Shown here: positions 24,576 to 34,392 of the stretch, one piece after another
How positions within the stretch are numbered: position 1 is the first letter of the stretch
Layout: each line of letters begins with the position of its first letter
From: Bacteroidales bacterium
Lineage (GTDB): Bacteria; Bacteroidota; Bacteroidia; Bacteroidales; UBA932
DNA length: 64,000 nucleotides
Direction: 5' to 3'
Assembly (NCBI GenBank): GCA_017544265.1
Contig: JAFYEM010000035.1
Coordinates: 1 to 64,000, forward strand
Translations under genes and position numbers: made by a program
Notes under the pieces: generated by a model
What the model was told of the DNA's origin: nothing
The model's database searches: none
Seen by the model: only the letters and a program-made list of their open reading frames with translations

Positions 24576-27076
24576 CAAATTCGAGGGTGGAGGCCAAGCT
24601 GGGATTTGACAGGATAAGAAAAGCCATTGCAGACCGCTGCGCAACAGATTATGCCGCCGCACGCGTGGAAAGCGAAGACTTCTCCTCAGATACGCGCACC
24701 ATACGGCACCGCCTTCAGCTCACCGACGAAATGCGCCTGGTGCTGATGTTCGAGGAAGGCTTTCCGACAAACGGCTACATAGACTGCATAGGCTTTCTCG
24801 AGCCCATCGGCGACAACGCGTCGATAGACCTTCCGTCCCTTGGAAAGTTGCGGACCATGCTGGACACGATCCGCCGCATCACCCATTTCTTCAACCAGGT
24901 TAAAGACGGGGTCTATCCCTGCCTGAAGCGCACTGTAGCCCCTGTGAAGGCCTTTCCCGACGTGCTCGCCCGGATAGACAGGATAATAGACCGCCACGGC
25001 GAGGTCAAAGACTCCGCGTCAGACGAACTTTTCTCCATCCGACGCTCCATACGCGACAAGGAAACATCCGTTTCCAGGCGTCTGGAAGCCATTTTGAAGC
25101 GGGCGCGCGCCGAAGGAATCGTGGATGCCGACGCCGGCGTGTCGGTCCGCGACGGGAAGATGCTCATTCCGGTGATTTCCGCGAAAAAACGCAGCCTCCC
25201 GGGCTTTGTCTATGACGAATCCTCAACTGGCAAGACCAGCTTCGTGGAGCCGGCTGAGATAGTGGAAATAACCAATGAAATACAGGAGCTGCACTTTGCC
25301 GAGGCCCGCGAAATCGCCCGTATCCTCTACGAATTTTCGGACTTCCTCAGACCTTTTGTGCCGGAGCTTGTCGAAGGCGCAGTCCTGATAGGGGAAATAG
25401 ACTTTATAATGGCGAAGGCCGGAGTGGCACTCGACTATATCGCCGGGATGCCGGTAATCTCTTCCGACCATTCGCTCAGTCTCCGCAAGGCCCGCCATCC
25501 CCTGCTGGAAAAGGCACTCAGGAGGGAGCACAAGGAAATCGTTCCTTTGAGCGTGGAACTCACCCCCCGGAAGCATATACTGCTGATTTCCGGACCTAAC
25601 GCCGGCGGAAAATCAGTGTGCCTGAAGACGGTCGGGCTGCTTCAGTACATGTTCCAGTGGGGCATGCTGATACCCACCTCGGAGACCTCAGAGCTGCCGG
25701 TTTTCGACAGGATAATGGTCTCAATCGGAGACGACCAGTCCATAGACAACGACCTTTCCACATATTCATCATTTCTCTCGGACATGCGGGAGATGCTTGC
25801 CGAGGCCGATTCGCGCACCCTGGTGCTGATTGACGAATTCGGTTCCGGAACCGAGCCGCAGGCAGGCGGCGCCATCGCCGAAGCCATTCTTTCGGAACTC
25901 GACAAGCGTGGTGTCTATGGGGTCATAACGACCCATTACACCAATCTCAAGCTCTATGCATCCGGCGCACAGACCGGAGTGCTCAACGGAGCCATGCTTT
26001 TCGACGCGGGCGCAATCGCTCCCCTGTTCAAACTGGAGACCGGACTGCCCGGCAATTCCTTCGCTTTTGAACTGGCGAGGAAAATGGGCCTGCCCGAGAG
26101 TATAGTCCACGACGCCGAACTGCGCTCCGGCGAGGAATATGTCGGAATCGAAAGGAACCTGCGGCGCATTGCCAGGAGCCGCAAGGCCCTGGACGAGCGG
26201 CTGCAGAAGATCAAGGCAACGGACAAAACCCTCGATTCGCTCACTGAAAAGTATCAGAAGGAACTGGAGGAGCTGCTCGGCATGCGTTCGGAGATTCTCG
26301 AAAAAGCCCGCAAGGAGGCAGAAGAGATTATCCGTGGCGCAAACCGGGAGGTCGAAAAGACCATAAGGGTAATACGCGAGACTGCCGCGGACAAGGAGGC
26401 CACGAAGGCCGCACGCAGTTCCCTGAGTGGTTTCCTGGGAGCAATTACCGAAAAGAAAGAGGTCGAGGAACGCTCCCGCGAGGACTATCTGGAGCGCAAG
26501 CTTCAGGCTGCGAAAAAGCGCCAGGAAAAGTCCCGTTCGAGGAAGGGGGCCCCGGAGGGTTCCGCCGATTCTGACGCCGCCCGCATGGAGGCGTTCCGAA
26601 AAGCTCCCCTCAAGGCCGGGGAAAAAGTCCGTATCAAGGACAACAACATGGTGGGGGAAGTCCGCGCAGTATCCCCCAAGAGCGTTACCGTGGTCATTGG
26701 AAATGTGGTGACGAAAATTTCTCCCGACAGGCTCGAGAGAGTTACATCCAATGAATACAAGTCGGCCATGAAGGAAACATGGACGCCGCCGCTGCAGAAA
26801 ATAGACACTTCCATTACAGAGCGCAGGCTGAACTTCCGCCCCGAACTGGATGTCCGCGGAGAGAGGGTCATGGAGGCTCTGGAAGCTGTACGCAGCTTTA
26901 TCGAGGACGCCATAATGCTGGACATAGGCACGGTCCGCATTCTTCACGGCAAGGGCACCGGCGCCCTTAGGGAAGAAATCCAGAAATATCTGCGCACCGT
27001 CGCCGGGGTCGATTCCGTCGCCGACGAGGATATCCGTCGCGGCGGCTCCGGAGTCACTGTCGTGACGCTCACATAG
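24572..27076 (+). CDS. mutS2: Endonuclease MutS2
   Basis: 834 residues. The MutS-type ATPase has the Walker A GPNAGGKS (341-348) and Walker B LVLIDEFGSGTEP near residue 415, preceded by the core and clamp helices. A charged coiled-coil region spans about 510-670. The C-terminal Smr nuclease domain has LDVRGERVMEAL (from 759) and ILHGKGTGALREE (His792). MutS2 lacks the mismatch-recognition domain of MutS; it limits recombination and also acts on collided ribosomes in other bacteria. It starts inside the cdaA stop codon region and is followed by yraN after 12 bp. Confidence 0.95.
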   Translation: MTNSRVEAKLGFDRIRKAIADRCATDYAAARVESEDFSSDTRTIRHRLQLTDEMRLVLMFEEGFPTNGYIDCIGFLEPIGDNASIDLPSLGKLRTMLDTIRRITHFFNQVKDGVYPCLKRTVAPVKAFPDVLARIDRIIDRHGEVKDSASDELFSIRRSIRDKETSVSRRLEAILKRARAEGIVDADAGVSVRDGKMLIPVISAKKRSLPGFVYDESSTGKTSFVEPAEIVEITNEIQELHFAEAREIARILYEFSDFLRPFVPELVEGAVLIGEIDFIMAKAGVALDYIAGMPVISSDHSLSLRKARHPLLEKALRREHKEIVPLSVELTPRKHILLISGPNAGGKSVCLKTVGLLQYMFQWGMLIPTSETSELPVFDRIMVSIGDDQSIDNDLSTYSSFLSDMREMLAEADSRTLVLIDEFGSGTEPQAGGAIAEAILSELDKRGVYGVITTHYTNLKLYASGAQTGVLNGAMLFDAGAIAPLFKLETGLPGNSFAFELARKMGLPESIVHDAELRSGEEYVGIERNLRRIARSRKALDERLQKIKATDKTLDSLTEKYQKELEELLGMRSEILEKARKEAEEIIRGANREVEKTIRVIRETAADKEATKAARSSLSGFLGAITEKKEVEERSREDYLERKLQAAKKRQEKSRSRKGAPEGSADSDAARMEAFRKAPLKAGEKVRIKDNNMVGEVRAVSPKSVTVVIGNVVTKISPDRLERVTSNEYKSAMKETWTPPLQKIDTSITERRLNFRPELDVRGERVMEALEAVRSFIEDAIMLDIGTVRILHGKGTGALREEIQKYLRTVAGVDSVADEDIRRGGSGVTVVTLT

Positions 27077-27088
27077 ACTTACGCTGCG

Positions 27089-27460
27089 ATGAAGGGGAGG
27101 GGGAACATTACGCTCGGGCGACGCGGAGAAGAACTTGCTGCGGAGTACCTTCAGCAGCGGGGACACGTGATTCTCGAGAGGAACTGGCGCACGTCGCATC
27201 TGGAGATAGACCTTGTCACGCGCGCTCCTGACGGGCTGCATTTCGTGGAGGTCAAGTCCGTGCTCGCTCCGAGCATTTCGGCTCCAGAGGAGCATCTCAC
27301 CCGCACCAAGCGCGACCGCATCACTGCCGCTGCCCTGAGATATCTGCACAGCTGCGGCGGAAACGACGAAATCTTCTTCGACGCCGTCACCGTAACCTTC
27401 CGGGGCGGTTTCGCAAAAATTTCCTACTATCCATCCGCCTGGATTCCCATGTACGTATAG
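27089..27460 (+). CDS. YraN family endonuclease-like protein (UPF0102)
   Basis: 123 residues, normal for the family. The nuclease-like core is visible: LGRRGEELAAEYLQQRGHVI, then ERNWRTSHLEIDLVTRAPDG and LHFVEVKSV, containing the E...D...EVK pattern of restriction-endonuclease-like folds. The activity of YraN proteins is not well defined. The gene follows mutS2 with a 12-bp gap and is probably the last gene of the cdaA-mutS2 transcript; a palindromic repeat begins six bases after its stop. Confidence 0.88.
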   Translation: MKGRGNITLGRRGEELAAEYLQQRGHVILERNWRTSHLEIDLVTRAPDGLHFVEVKSVLAPSISAPEEHLTRTKRDRITAAALRYLHSCGGNDEIFFDAVTVTFRGGFAKISYYPSAWIPMYV

Positions 27461-27465
27461 GGCGC

Positions 27466-27585
27466 AAAAGTTACAGCTGTGCCGTTCCACCTTCGCCACT
27501 TCGTGGCTCGTCCCTCCCAACAAGTTGGGCCCCTCCCGTTCATAGACCACGGGCGGTCACGTTACACGGCGCAGCTGTAACTTTT
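27466..27585. repeat. Intergenic palindromic element between yraN and dnaE
   Basis: Outer arms AAAAGTTACAGCTG (27466-27479) and CAGCTGTAACTTTT (27572-27585) form a perfect 14-bp inverted repeat. Inside, 27483-27563 is closely related, in opposite orientation, to the insert in thrA. It shares GTTCCACCTTCG, CTCGTCCCTCCCAA and the block GTTCATAGACCACGGGCGGT. Inner hairpins are GCCACTTCGTGGC and CCCAACAAGTTGGG. Confidence 0.88.
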
Positions 27586-27659
27586 CCGCCGCAGAAATAT
27601 ATAGGTATTGTCGGAAATTTTGTGTAAGTTTGTGTTTCAAACCCGCAGAAAGAACCGAG

Positions 27660-30600
27660 ATGTCGTTTGTCCATCTTCACGTCCACACCCAGTACTCCAT
27701 CCTCGATGGACTCTCTTCCATATCCGACCTCTTCGAAAGAGCCGAAGAACTCGGAATGAACGCCATCGCAATGACCGACCACGGCAACATGTACGGGGTG
27801 AAGGAATTCCTGAAAGTCGCGGCGGACCACCCCTCGGTGAAACCTATCGTGGGCTGCGAGGTCTATGTCTCGCCGGGCGACCACAAGATTCGCGAAAAAG
27901 GCTACTATCACCTGATTCTGCTTGCGAAAAACTATCAGGGCTACCTGAACCTGATGAAGATAGTCTCCACTGCGCACATAGAAGGGATGTACTACCGCCC
28001 GAGGATATCCCATGAGGTGATAGAGCAGTACCACGAAGGCCTGATTTGTTCCTCTGCCTGCATCGCGGGAGAAGTTCCCCGTCACATTCTCTCCGGAGAC
28101 ATGGAGGGCGCCTCAAGGGCGATAGAATGGCACAAGAGGGTATTCGGCGAAGACTATTACCTCGAGGTGATGCTCCACAAGACCGAGATTCCCGGCCAGT
28201 CCAACGACCTGTACCAGAGGCAGAAACAATACAACGAAGGAATCTTCGAACTGGCCGCGAAGCACGGTGTGAAGGTGATTGCGACGAATGACTCGCACTT
28301 CACCCGCAAGGAGGACGGCCCGGCCCATGACAGGCTTATCTGCCTCACCACCAACGCCTTCATAGACGATCCGGACCGTCTGCGCTACACCCAGCAGGAA
28401 TACCTCAAGAGCGAAGAAGAGATGCGCTCGCTGTTCCCGGACCACCCCGAAGCTATAGACAACACCGTCGAGGTGGCTGAAAAGGTGGAGTGCTATACCA
28501 TAGACCGCGGTCATGTACTGCCGAAATTCGACCTTCCGGAAGAATTCCTCAAGAATCTTCCCGAATATCTTGAGAAATACGCCGCAATAATCGACGAAGG
28601 CCGCGACGAGATAGAAACGGACAAAAATGGCAATATCATCAAGCGCACCTACCGCGGCGATGAATTCTGCGCTTCAGTAGCCTATCTTTGCCACCTGACC
28701 TACCAGGGTTCGGTGAAGCGCTACGGAGAGACTCTCGACGAGGAACAGGCCGAACGTCTGGACTTCGAACTGAAGACCATCTCCCGCATGGGATTTCCGG
28801 ACTACTTCCTGATTGTCCAGGACTTCATAAACTGGGCGAAGGACCACGGGATTTCAGTCGGTCCGGGACGTGGAAGCGCCGCCGGAAGCGCAGTAGCCTA
28901 CTGCCTCGGAATCACCAACCTGGACCCGATCCGCTACGACCTGCTGTTCGAGCGTTTCCTGAACCCCGAACGAATCTCCATGCCGGATATAGACGTGGAT
29001 TTCGACGACGAAGGCCGCTACGAAGTGTTCCGATATGTGGAGCGGCGCTACGGCGTGGACCACATTTCGCACGTCATCACCTTCGGCACCATGGCCGCGA
29101 AATCCTCCATCAAAGATGTCGCGAGGATTTCCCGCATGTCCATAGACGAGTCCAACCGGCTCACCAAACTGATTCCGGACCGCGCGGACTTCAAGATCAC
29201 TCTCAAGAACTGTATCAAGAATGTTCCCGAGCTGAAGAATGAGTACGAGAACGGCACTCCGCTGGTGAAGGAAGTGCTGCAGTACGCGATGAAGCTCGAG
29301 GGCAGCATACGCCAGACCGGCATCCATGCCTGCGCCATGATTATCGGCCGCGGCAATCTCACCGACTATATTCCCATCACCCTGGGCACCGACAAGGCTA
29401 CCGGACAGCAGGTCTGGGTGTCGCAGTACGAAGGCAGCTATATCGAGGACGTGGGCATGCTCAAAATGGACTTCCTGGGCCTCAGGACGCTGTCCATCAT
29501 AAAGGAATGCCTGCGCCTTGTCAAGGAGCGCTTCGGCAAGGACATAGACATAGAGAAGATTCCCATCGACGACGAGAAGACCTATGAGCTGTACTCCCGC
29601 GGCGATACCAAGAGCGTGTTCCAGTTTGAATCGCCCGGAATGAAGGAGTGGCTGCAGAAACTGCATCCTGAACGCTTCGAGGACCTGATTGCCATGAACG
29701 CGCTGTACCGCCCGGGGCCCATGGACTATATTCCGTCATTCGTAAGGCGCAAAAAGGGCGAAGAGGAGATATCCTACGACCTTCCGGTCATGGAAAAATA
29801 CCTCTCGGAGACTTACGGCGTCACTGTGTATCAGGAGCAGGTCATGCTTCTTTCGCGGCTTCTGGCCGGATTCTCCCGCGGCAAGGCGGACAAACTCCGC
29901 AAGGCGATGGGCAAGAAGCAGCTGAAGACCCTGGAGGAACTCTACGGGGACTTCAAGTCCGGTGGCCTTGCGAACGGCCATCCGGAAGAAGTCCTGGACA
30001 AGATATGGAAGGACTGGAGGGCTTTCGCGGAATACGCATTCAACAAGTCGCACGCCACATGCTACGCCTGGGTATCCTACCAGACCGGCTGGCTGAAAGC
30101 CCATTATCCGGCCGAGTTCCAGGCGGCCAACCTCAGCCAGAACCTCTCTAACATAGACGAACTGAAGGCGATCATGGCGGACTGCCGCGCCGGAGGAATC
30201 AACGTGCTCGGCCCGGACATAAACGAGAGCGGCGGCAAATTCTCGGTCAATGCAAAGGGCGAAATCCGCTTCGGGCTCGGCGGCATCAAGGGATTCGGCA
30301 GCAACGTGGTGGAGGCAATAATAAAGGAAAGGGAAGAGCGGGGTACCTTCGCCGACATCTACGATTTCGTGGAACGCATCTGCGGAAAAGGTCTCAACCG
30401 CAAGGGTTTCGAGGCGCTTGTCTATAGCGGCGCGTTCGACAGCTTCGGCCTGAGGCGCAGCCAGTTCGCCCTTCCCGGACGCAGCGGCGAGCCTTTCATA
30501 GACGAACTTCTGCGCTACGGCGAACTTTTCAACCAGGACAGCATGGACTCCGGCTCGTCGCTATTCGGAGACATGGAGGAAATGAAACCGCAGAGGCCGG

Positions 30601-31325
30601 AAGCGCCCGCACTCCCGTCATTCGAAGACAAGCTGGCGCTGCTCCGTCAGGAAAAGGAACTGGTCGGAATGTATCTGTCGTCCCATCCTCTCGACAGTTA
30701 TCGTTTTGAGATAGAAACATTTACGTCTATCGGGCTTTCGTCGCTGAAAGAACTCGTCGCGGAGTGTGACGCCAAGAAGAAAAAGGCCAAGGTCTATGTG
30801 GCCGGAATTGTCACCGACTCCAAGACCCAGGTCGGACGCAGCGGGAAACCGTACTCCCGCACGATTCTTGAAGACTACAGCGGGACCTATGAAATTTCGC
30901 TGTTCGGAAAAGACCACGAGACGTTTATGAGTTACATGACTCCGCAGAGCTGCTTGTTCATCGAGGGAGAGATAGACGAGAAATTCCACCTCAAGCGCGA
31001 AGAAATCGCCGAGGGCAAGGAACCGCCACCCTACGCGTTCAAAATCAAGAAGATAAGCCTCCTTGGAAATATTGCCGAGGAACTGCTGTCTGCTTTCTCA
31101 ATAGACCTTGACACGCCGATGCTGACGGAGCAGTTCCGCAAGAAACTGGTTTCGCTGCTGCGCGCGAACAAGGGGCCCGTCCCGCTGGTAATCAATCTCT
31201 TCGACCCGCCGACCAAATACCGCATTCCCTTCTATTCCAAGAAGTATTCGCTCTCGGTCACAAGTGATTTCATAAGGGATCTCCGCGCCCTCGGCGTACA
31301 ATCCTTCCAGGCTGTTAAAAAATGA
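27660..31325 (+). CDS. dnaE: DNA polymerase III subunit alpha
   Basis: Replicative polymerase, 1221 residues. The ATG at 27660 gives MSFVHLHVHTQYSILDG; a start 30 bp earlier would overlap the probable -7 box TAAGTTTG at 27625-27632. The N-terminal PHP domain has HLHVHTQ and TDHGNMYG. The palm has GPGRGSAAGS and MPDIDVDFDD (from about 441) with catalytic aspartates. MNALYRPGPMDYIPSF and HPAEFQAA-type blocks are in the fingers, and a C-terminal OB-fold starts near residue 1045 (VYVAGIVTDSKTQVGRSG). This is DnaE1. Its final ATGA overlaps the next gene. Confidence 0.97.
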   Translation: MSFVHLHVHTQYSILDGLSSISDLFERAEELGMNAIAMTDHGNMYGVKEFLKVAADHPSVKPIVGCEVYVSPGDHKIREKGYYHLILLAKNYQGYLNLMKIVSTAHIEGMYYRPRISHEVIEQYHEGLICSSACIAGEVPRHILSGDMEGASRAIEWHKRVFGEDYYLEVMLHKTEIPGQSNDLYQRQKQYNEGIFELAAKHGVKVIATNDSHFTRKEDGPAHDRLICLTTNAFIDDPDRLRYTQQEYLKSEEEMRSLFPDHPEAIDNTVEVAEKVECYTIDRGHVLPKFDLPEEFLKNLPEYLEKYAAIIDEGRDEIETDKNGNIIKRTYRGDEFCASVAYLCHLTYQGSVKRYGETLDEEQAERLDFELKTISRMGFPDYFLIVQDFINWAKDHGISVGPGRGSAAGSAVAYCLGITNLDPIRYDLLFERFLNPERISMPDIDVDFDDEGRYEVFRYVERRYGVDHISHVITFGTMAAKSSIKDVARISRMSIDESNRLTKLIPDRADFKITLKNCIKNVPELKNEYENGTPLVKEVLQYAMKLEGSIRQTGIHACAMIIGRGNLTDYIPITLGTDKATGQQVWVSQYEGSYIEDVGMLKMDFLGLRTLSIIKECLRLVKERFGKDIDIEKIPIDDEKTYELYSRGDTKSVFQFESPGMKEWLQKLHPERFEDLIAMNALYRPGPMDYIPSFVRRKKGEEEISYDLPVMEKYLSETYGVTVYQEQVMLLSRLLAGFSRGKADKLRKAMGKKQLKTLEELYGDFKSGGLANGHPEEVLDKIWKDWRAFAEYAFNKSHATCYAWVSYQTGWLKAHYPAEFQAANLSQNLSNIDELKAIMADCRAGGINVLGPDINESGGKFSVNAKGEIRFGLGGIKGFGSNVVEAIIKEREERGTFADIYDFVERICGKGLNRKGFEALVYSGAFDSFGLRRSQFALPGRSGEPFIDELLRYGELFNQDSMDSGSSLFGDMEEMKPQRPEAPALPSFEDKLALLRQEKELVGMYLSSHPLDSYRFEIETFTSIGLSSLKELVAECDAKKKKAKVYVAGIVTDSKTQVGRSGKPYSRTILEDYSGTYEISLFGKDHETFMSYMTPQSCLFIEGEIDEKFHLKREEIAEGKEPPPYAFKIKKISLLGNIAEELLSAFSIDLDTPMLTEQFRKKLVSLLRANKGPVPLVINLFDPPTKYRIPFYSKKYSLSVTSDFIRDLRALGVQSFQAVKK

Positions 31326-31747
31326 AAAAGACAGTTCTATCGCTACTTGTTGTTATGCTTTTCGGGATCGCCGCGGCGGCCCGGCAGCAGACTCCGCCCT
31401 CCCCGGAGGAACTGGAGAAGAAAATGTATGAAAGCATTGACAAGAAAGTCCAGTTCCTGAGTGAATACCTGACTCTGGAATACTGGCAGGAATTCTATGT
31501 GGACTCCATCCTGAACTACAACTACCACGCGATGATGGACGAACTCACTGAACTCCAGAATGCAAAAGTCGGGAACACTTCCATCTACATTGATGTGCAG
31601 AACAAATGGAACGACGCCACCCATGAGGCCTTCCACAAGGTCTTCAACGACACCCAGTGGGGCAAATACCTCAAGACGGGCGACGCCAGGGCGAAACTCG
31701 CCCGAGACAAAAAGGCCGCCAAGGCCAAGAAGCAGCAAGGGTCCTGA
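31322..31747 (+). CDS. Small exported protein coupled to dnaE
   Basis: 141 residues. MKKTVLSLLVVMLFGIAAAA is a signal peptide. The mature chain is helical and charged, with EYLTLEYWQEFYVDSILNYN, and ends in a Lys/Ala-rich tail KKAAKAKKQQGS. I do not recognise a family. The ATG overlaps the dnaE stop (ATGA), an odd partner for an exported protein; coupling may be only economy of space. A hairpin terminator overlaps its stop codon. Confidence 0.7.
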   Translation: MKKTVLSLLVVMLFGIAAAARQQTPPSPEELEKKMYESIDKKVQFLSEYLTLEYWQEFYVDSILNYNYHAMMDELTELQNAKVGNTSIYIDVQNKWNDATHEAFHKVFNDTQWGKYLKTGDARAKLARDKKAAKAKKQQGS

Positions 31748-31762
31748 GCCAGTGACTCAGGA
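31742..31762 (+). terminator. Terminator overlapping a stop codon
   Basis: TCCTGAG (31742-31748) and CTCAGGA (31756-31762) form a 7-bp stem followed by TTGAATTTT. The TGA of the preceding gene is inside the 5' arm. Confidence 0.65.
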
Positions 31763-31793
31763 TTGAATTTTCACACTAAAATACCTATATTTG
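31762..31793 (+). promoter_or_regulatory. Promoter of the pheS-dap-thrA operon
   Basis: ATTG (31762-31765), 20 bases, then TATATTTG (31786-31793), an exact -7 box, 24 bp before the pheS ATG. Confidence 0.65.
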
Positions 31794-31817
31794 CTGGTTA
31801 TATTAAAGCTAAGGATA

Positions 31818-32855
31818 ATGAAAGAAACGATTGAAAAGATTCTGTCGGAGCTGAATGACCTGAAGTGCAGCACCGAGAAAGAGGTGGAGGAAGCAAGAAT
31901 CAAATATCTTGGAAAGAAAGGGGAAGTCACAGCTCTCTTCGACGAATTCAAGACCTACGCTCCCGAGCTGAAGAGAGAATTCGGACAGAAGCTCAATGCA
32001 CTGAAGCAGCAGGCCATAGCAAAGATCGAGGAACTGAAGAGTCAGGCCGCGACGGCCTCGACCCAGGGCGGAGGCTCAGCCGAAGACCTGTCCATGCCTG
32101 GAGACGCATTCAAACTCGGATCCCGCCACCCTGTTTCCATAGTCCGGCAGCAGATTGTGGATATTTTCCGCAAGTACGGCTACACCGTGGCGGAAGGTCC
32201 GGAAATCGAGGACGACTACCATGTGTTCGAAGCCCTGAATTTCCCTCCGAACCATCCGGCCCGCGACATGCAGGATACTTTCTTCGTTTCTGCGGGGCAT
32301 CCCAATCCCCTGCTTCTGCGCACCCACACATCCTCGGTACAGGTGCGCACAATGGAGAAAATGAAACCCCCGATTCGGGTAATCTGCCCCGGCAGGGTGT
32401 TCCGCAACGAGGCCATATCGGCCCGCGCCCACTGCATCTTCCATCAGGTGGAAGGCTTGTATATCGACGAGGGTGTCACTTTCGCCGACCTCAAGCAGGC
32501 CATCCTGCTCTTTGCCCGGGAAATGTTCGGAGCCGATTCCCAGATTCGCATGCGCCCCTCCTACTTCCCCTTCACCGAACCCTCGTCCGAAGTGGACGTG
32601 AGCTGCAACATCTGTAAGGGAAAGGGCTGCAACATCTGCAAGGGCACCGGCTGGCTGGAAATCATGGGATGCGGAATGGTGGACCCGAACGTACTGAGGG
32701 CCAGCGGGATAGACAGCCGGAAATACAGCGGCTTCGCCTTCGGCATGGGGGTGGAGAGAATCGCGATGCTCAAGTGGCAGGTCAATGACCTGCGCCACTA
32801 CTTCGAAAACGACCTGCGTTTCCTGCAGGAGTTTGAGACTGCCACCGAGGTATGA
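31818..32855 (+). CDS. pheS: Phenylalanine--tRNA ligase alpha subunit
   Basis: Catalytic alpha chain of PheRS, 345 residues from the ATG at 31818 (MKETIEKILSELNDL); the promoter excludes an earlier start. It has an N-terminal coiled coil and then class II motifs: HPARDMQDTFFV and RTHTSSVQVRTM, motif 2 as GRVFRNEAISARAHCIFHQV, and motif 3 as FGMGVERIAMLKW near the end. A short CNICKGKGCNICKG segment near residue 265 carries four cysteines, as in many bacterial PheS. pheT is not adjacent. Its last four bases overlap dapB. Confidence 0.97.
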   Translation: MKETIEKILSELNDLKCSTEKEVEEARIKYLGKKGEVTALFDEFKTYAPELKREFGQKLNALKQQAIAKIEELKSQAATASTQGGGSAEDLSMPGDAFKLGSRHPVSIVRQQIVDIFRKYGYTVAEGPEIEDDYHVFEALNFPPNHPARDMQDTFFVSAGHPNPLLLRTHTSSVQVRTMEKMKPPIRVICPGRVFRNEAISARAHCIFHQVEGLYIDEGVTFADLKQAILLFAREMFGADSQIRMRPSYFPFTEPSSEVDVSCNICKGKGCNICKGTGWLEIMGCGMVDPNVLRASGIDSRKYSGFAFGMGVERIAMLKWQVNDLRHYFENDLRFLQEFETATEV

Positions 32856-33511
32856 GAATAGTCATCAGCGGCTACGGCCGCATGGGCCATATGGTCGAAA
32901 AAGAGCTTGCGCGTCGCGGCCTGGACCTCGCCCTTGCAAGCGAGGATATCTGCGCCGTGGATCCGGCTCTCGCCGCCGAATGCGTCTGCATAGACTTCAC
33001 CACTCCTGACGCGTTCAGGGCCAACTACAAGACTATCGCCCGCAATTTCAAGGCGGCCGTCGTGGGCACTACGGGCTGGAACGACATTGCAGGCGAGGTC
33101 ATTGCCTGCTTCGAGAAAGAGGGCACTCCGATGATTTACGCATCGAATTTCTCCCTCGGCGTGAATGCGCTTTTCGCGGCGGTGGAAAAGGTTTCCGCCA
33201 TGCTCAGGGGTGCGGGCTACACTCCTTCGGTGAGCGAAACGCACCTCATCCACAAGCTGGACGCTCCGAGCGGCACTGCGAAGAGCCTCGGCGCGATTAT
33301 CGAAACTGCGCTCGGGGAAAGGGCGGAAATCACTTCCTTCCGGGAAGGCGAGGTGCCGGGTATCCATACCGTGGTCTTCGACTCTCCGGCGGACACTCTC
33401 ACCCTGACTCATGAAGCGAAGGGCCGGGAAGGCCTTGCCCAGGGGGCTGTAATTGCCGCCCTGATGACCGAGGGCCTGACCGGTGTTCACGAATTCAAGG
33501 ACCTGATATGA
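32852..33511 (+). CDS. dapB: 4-hydroxy-tetrahydrodipicolinate reductase
   Basis: NAD(P)H-dependent second step of the lysine/diaminopimelate branch. 219 residues, shorter than the usual 240-270 because the region between the first beta strand and IDFTTPDAF is condensed. The nucleotide loop is SGYGRMGH (6-13). The catalytic segment reads SETHLIHKLDAPSGTAKSL (His131, Lys135); the second histidine of the common E.HH..K pattern is Leu132. GREGLAQGAV and HEFKDLI close the protein. It overlaps both pheS and dapA by four bases. Confidence 0.93.
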   Translation: MRIVISGYGRMGHMVEKELARRGLDLALASEDICAVDPALAAECVCIDFTTPDAFRANYKTIARNFKAAVVGTTGWNDIAGEVIACFEKEGTPMIYASNFSLGVNALFAAVEKVSAMLRGAGYTPSVSETHLIHKLDAPSGTAKSLGAIIETALGERAEITSFREGEVPGIHTVVFDSPADTLTLTHEAKGREGLAQGAVIAALMTEGLTGVHEFKDLI

Positions 33512-34386
33512 AAGAATTACTTCTAAAAGGCTGCGGAACGGCGCTTTTCACTCCGTTCACCAAAGAAGGCGGGGTCGATGAAGACGCATTCGCAGCTTCG
33601 GTGCGCCGCCAGGTCGATGCCGGAATAGACTTTCTTGTTCCGCTGGGGACAACCGGCGAGACCCCGTGCCTGAGTGATGAAGAAAAACTCAGGGTACTGT
33701 CTGTAGCGAAAGAAAACGCCGCGGGCCGTCCCGTAGTCGCGGGCGTCGGCACCAACAGCGTCGCAGGAACTCTCGCGAACATGCAGCTGCTTGAAAGCGC
33801 GGACGCCTTTCTCGTCGTGGTGCCGTATTATAACAAACCCCCGCAGAGAGGTATATACCAGTATTTCAAGACAATAGCAGGCGTAACGCCGAAGCCGGTC
33901 ATTGTCTATAATGTCCCGGGCCGCACTGGCTCGAACATCAGCGCGGAGACAACTCTCGCTCTGGCCGCAGATGTCGATAACATTATCGGAATCAAGGAGG
34001 CTTCGGGAAATTTCGCTCAGATCGAGTCTATACTCGCAGCCGCCCCTAAGGACTTCGCGGTGCTGAGCGGAAACGACGGCGACACCCTCTCTCTGATGCA
34101 GAAAGGCGCCGCCGGGGTCATCAGCGTCGCATCCAATGTCGCACCTTCGCTAATGGCGGAACTGACCGGAGCCCTGCTCCGTGGCGACGACGCCGCAGCC
34201 GAAGCCATAGACACTTGCCTGCAGCCGCTTTACGACGCGCTTTTCGTGGAGAGCAACCCCATTCCCGGGAAGGCTGCGATGCATATTCTCGGCCTGATGG
34301 AAAACACGCTCCGGCTGCCTCTGGTCCCTGCTGAGGACAAGACTGTGGAACTGTTGAAAGACGTCCTGCAGAAACTTCATTTATAG
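33508..34386 (+). CDS. dapA: 4-hydroxy-tetrahydrodipicolinate synthase
   Basis: Aldolase that condenses pyruvate with aspartate semialdehyde to open the diaminopimelate pathway, 292 residues. Seen are PLGTTGETPCLSDEEK (near residue 46), VVPYYNKPPQRG (near residue 108), VIVYNVPGRTGSNI with the active-site Tyr, and IIGIKEASGNF with the Schiff-base Lys near residue 163. The length is standard. It overlaps dapB by ATGA and is followed by dapD after 6 bp. Confidence 0.96.
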   Translation: MKELLLKGCGTALFTPFTKEGGVDEDAFAASVRRQVDAGIDFLVPLGTTGETPCLSDEEKLRVLSVAKENAAGRPVVAGVGTNSVAGTLANMQLLESADAFLVVVPYYNKPPQRGIYQYFKTIAGVTPKPVIVYNVPGRTGSNISAETTLALAADVDNIIGIKEASGNFAQIESILAAAPKDFAVLSGNDGDTLSLMQKGAAGVISVASNVAPSLMAELTGALLRGDDAAAEAIDTCLQPLYDALFVESNPIPGKAAMHILGLMENTLRLPLVPAEDKTVELLKDVLQKLHL

Positions 34387-34392
34387 AACGTT

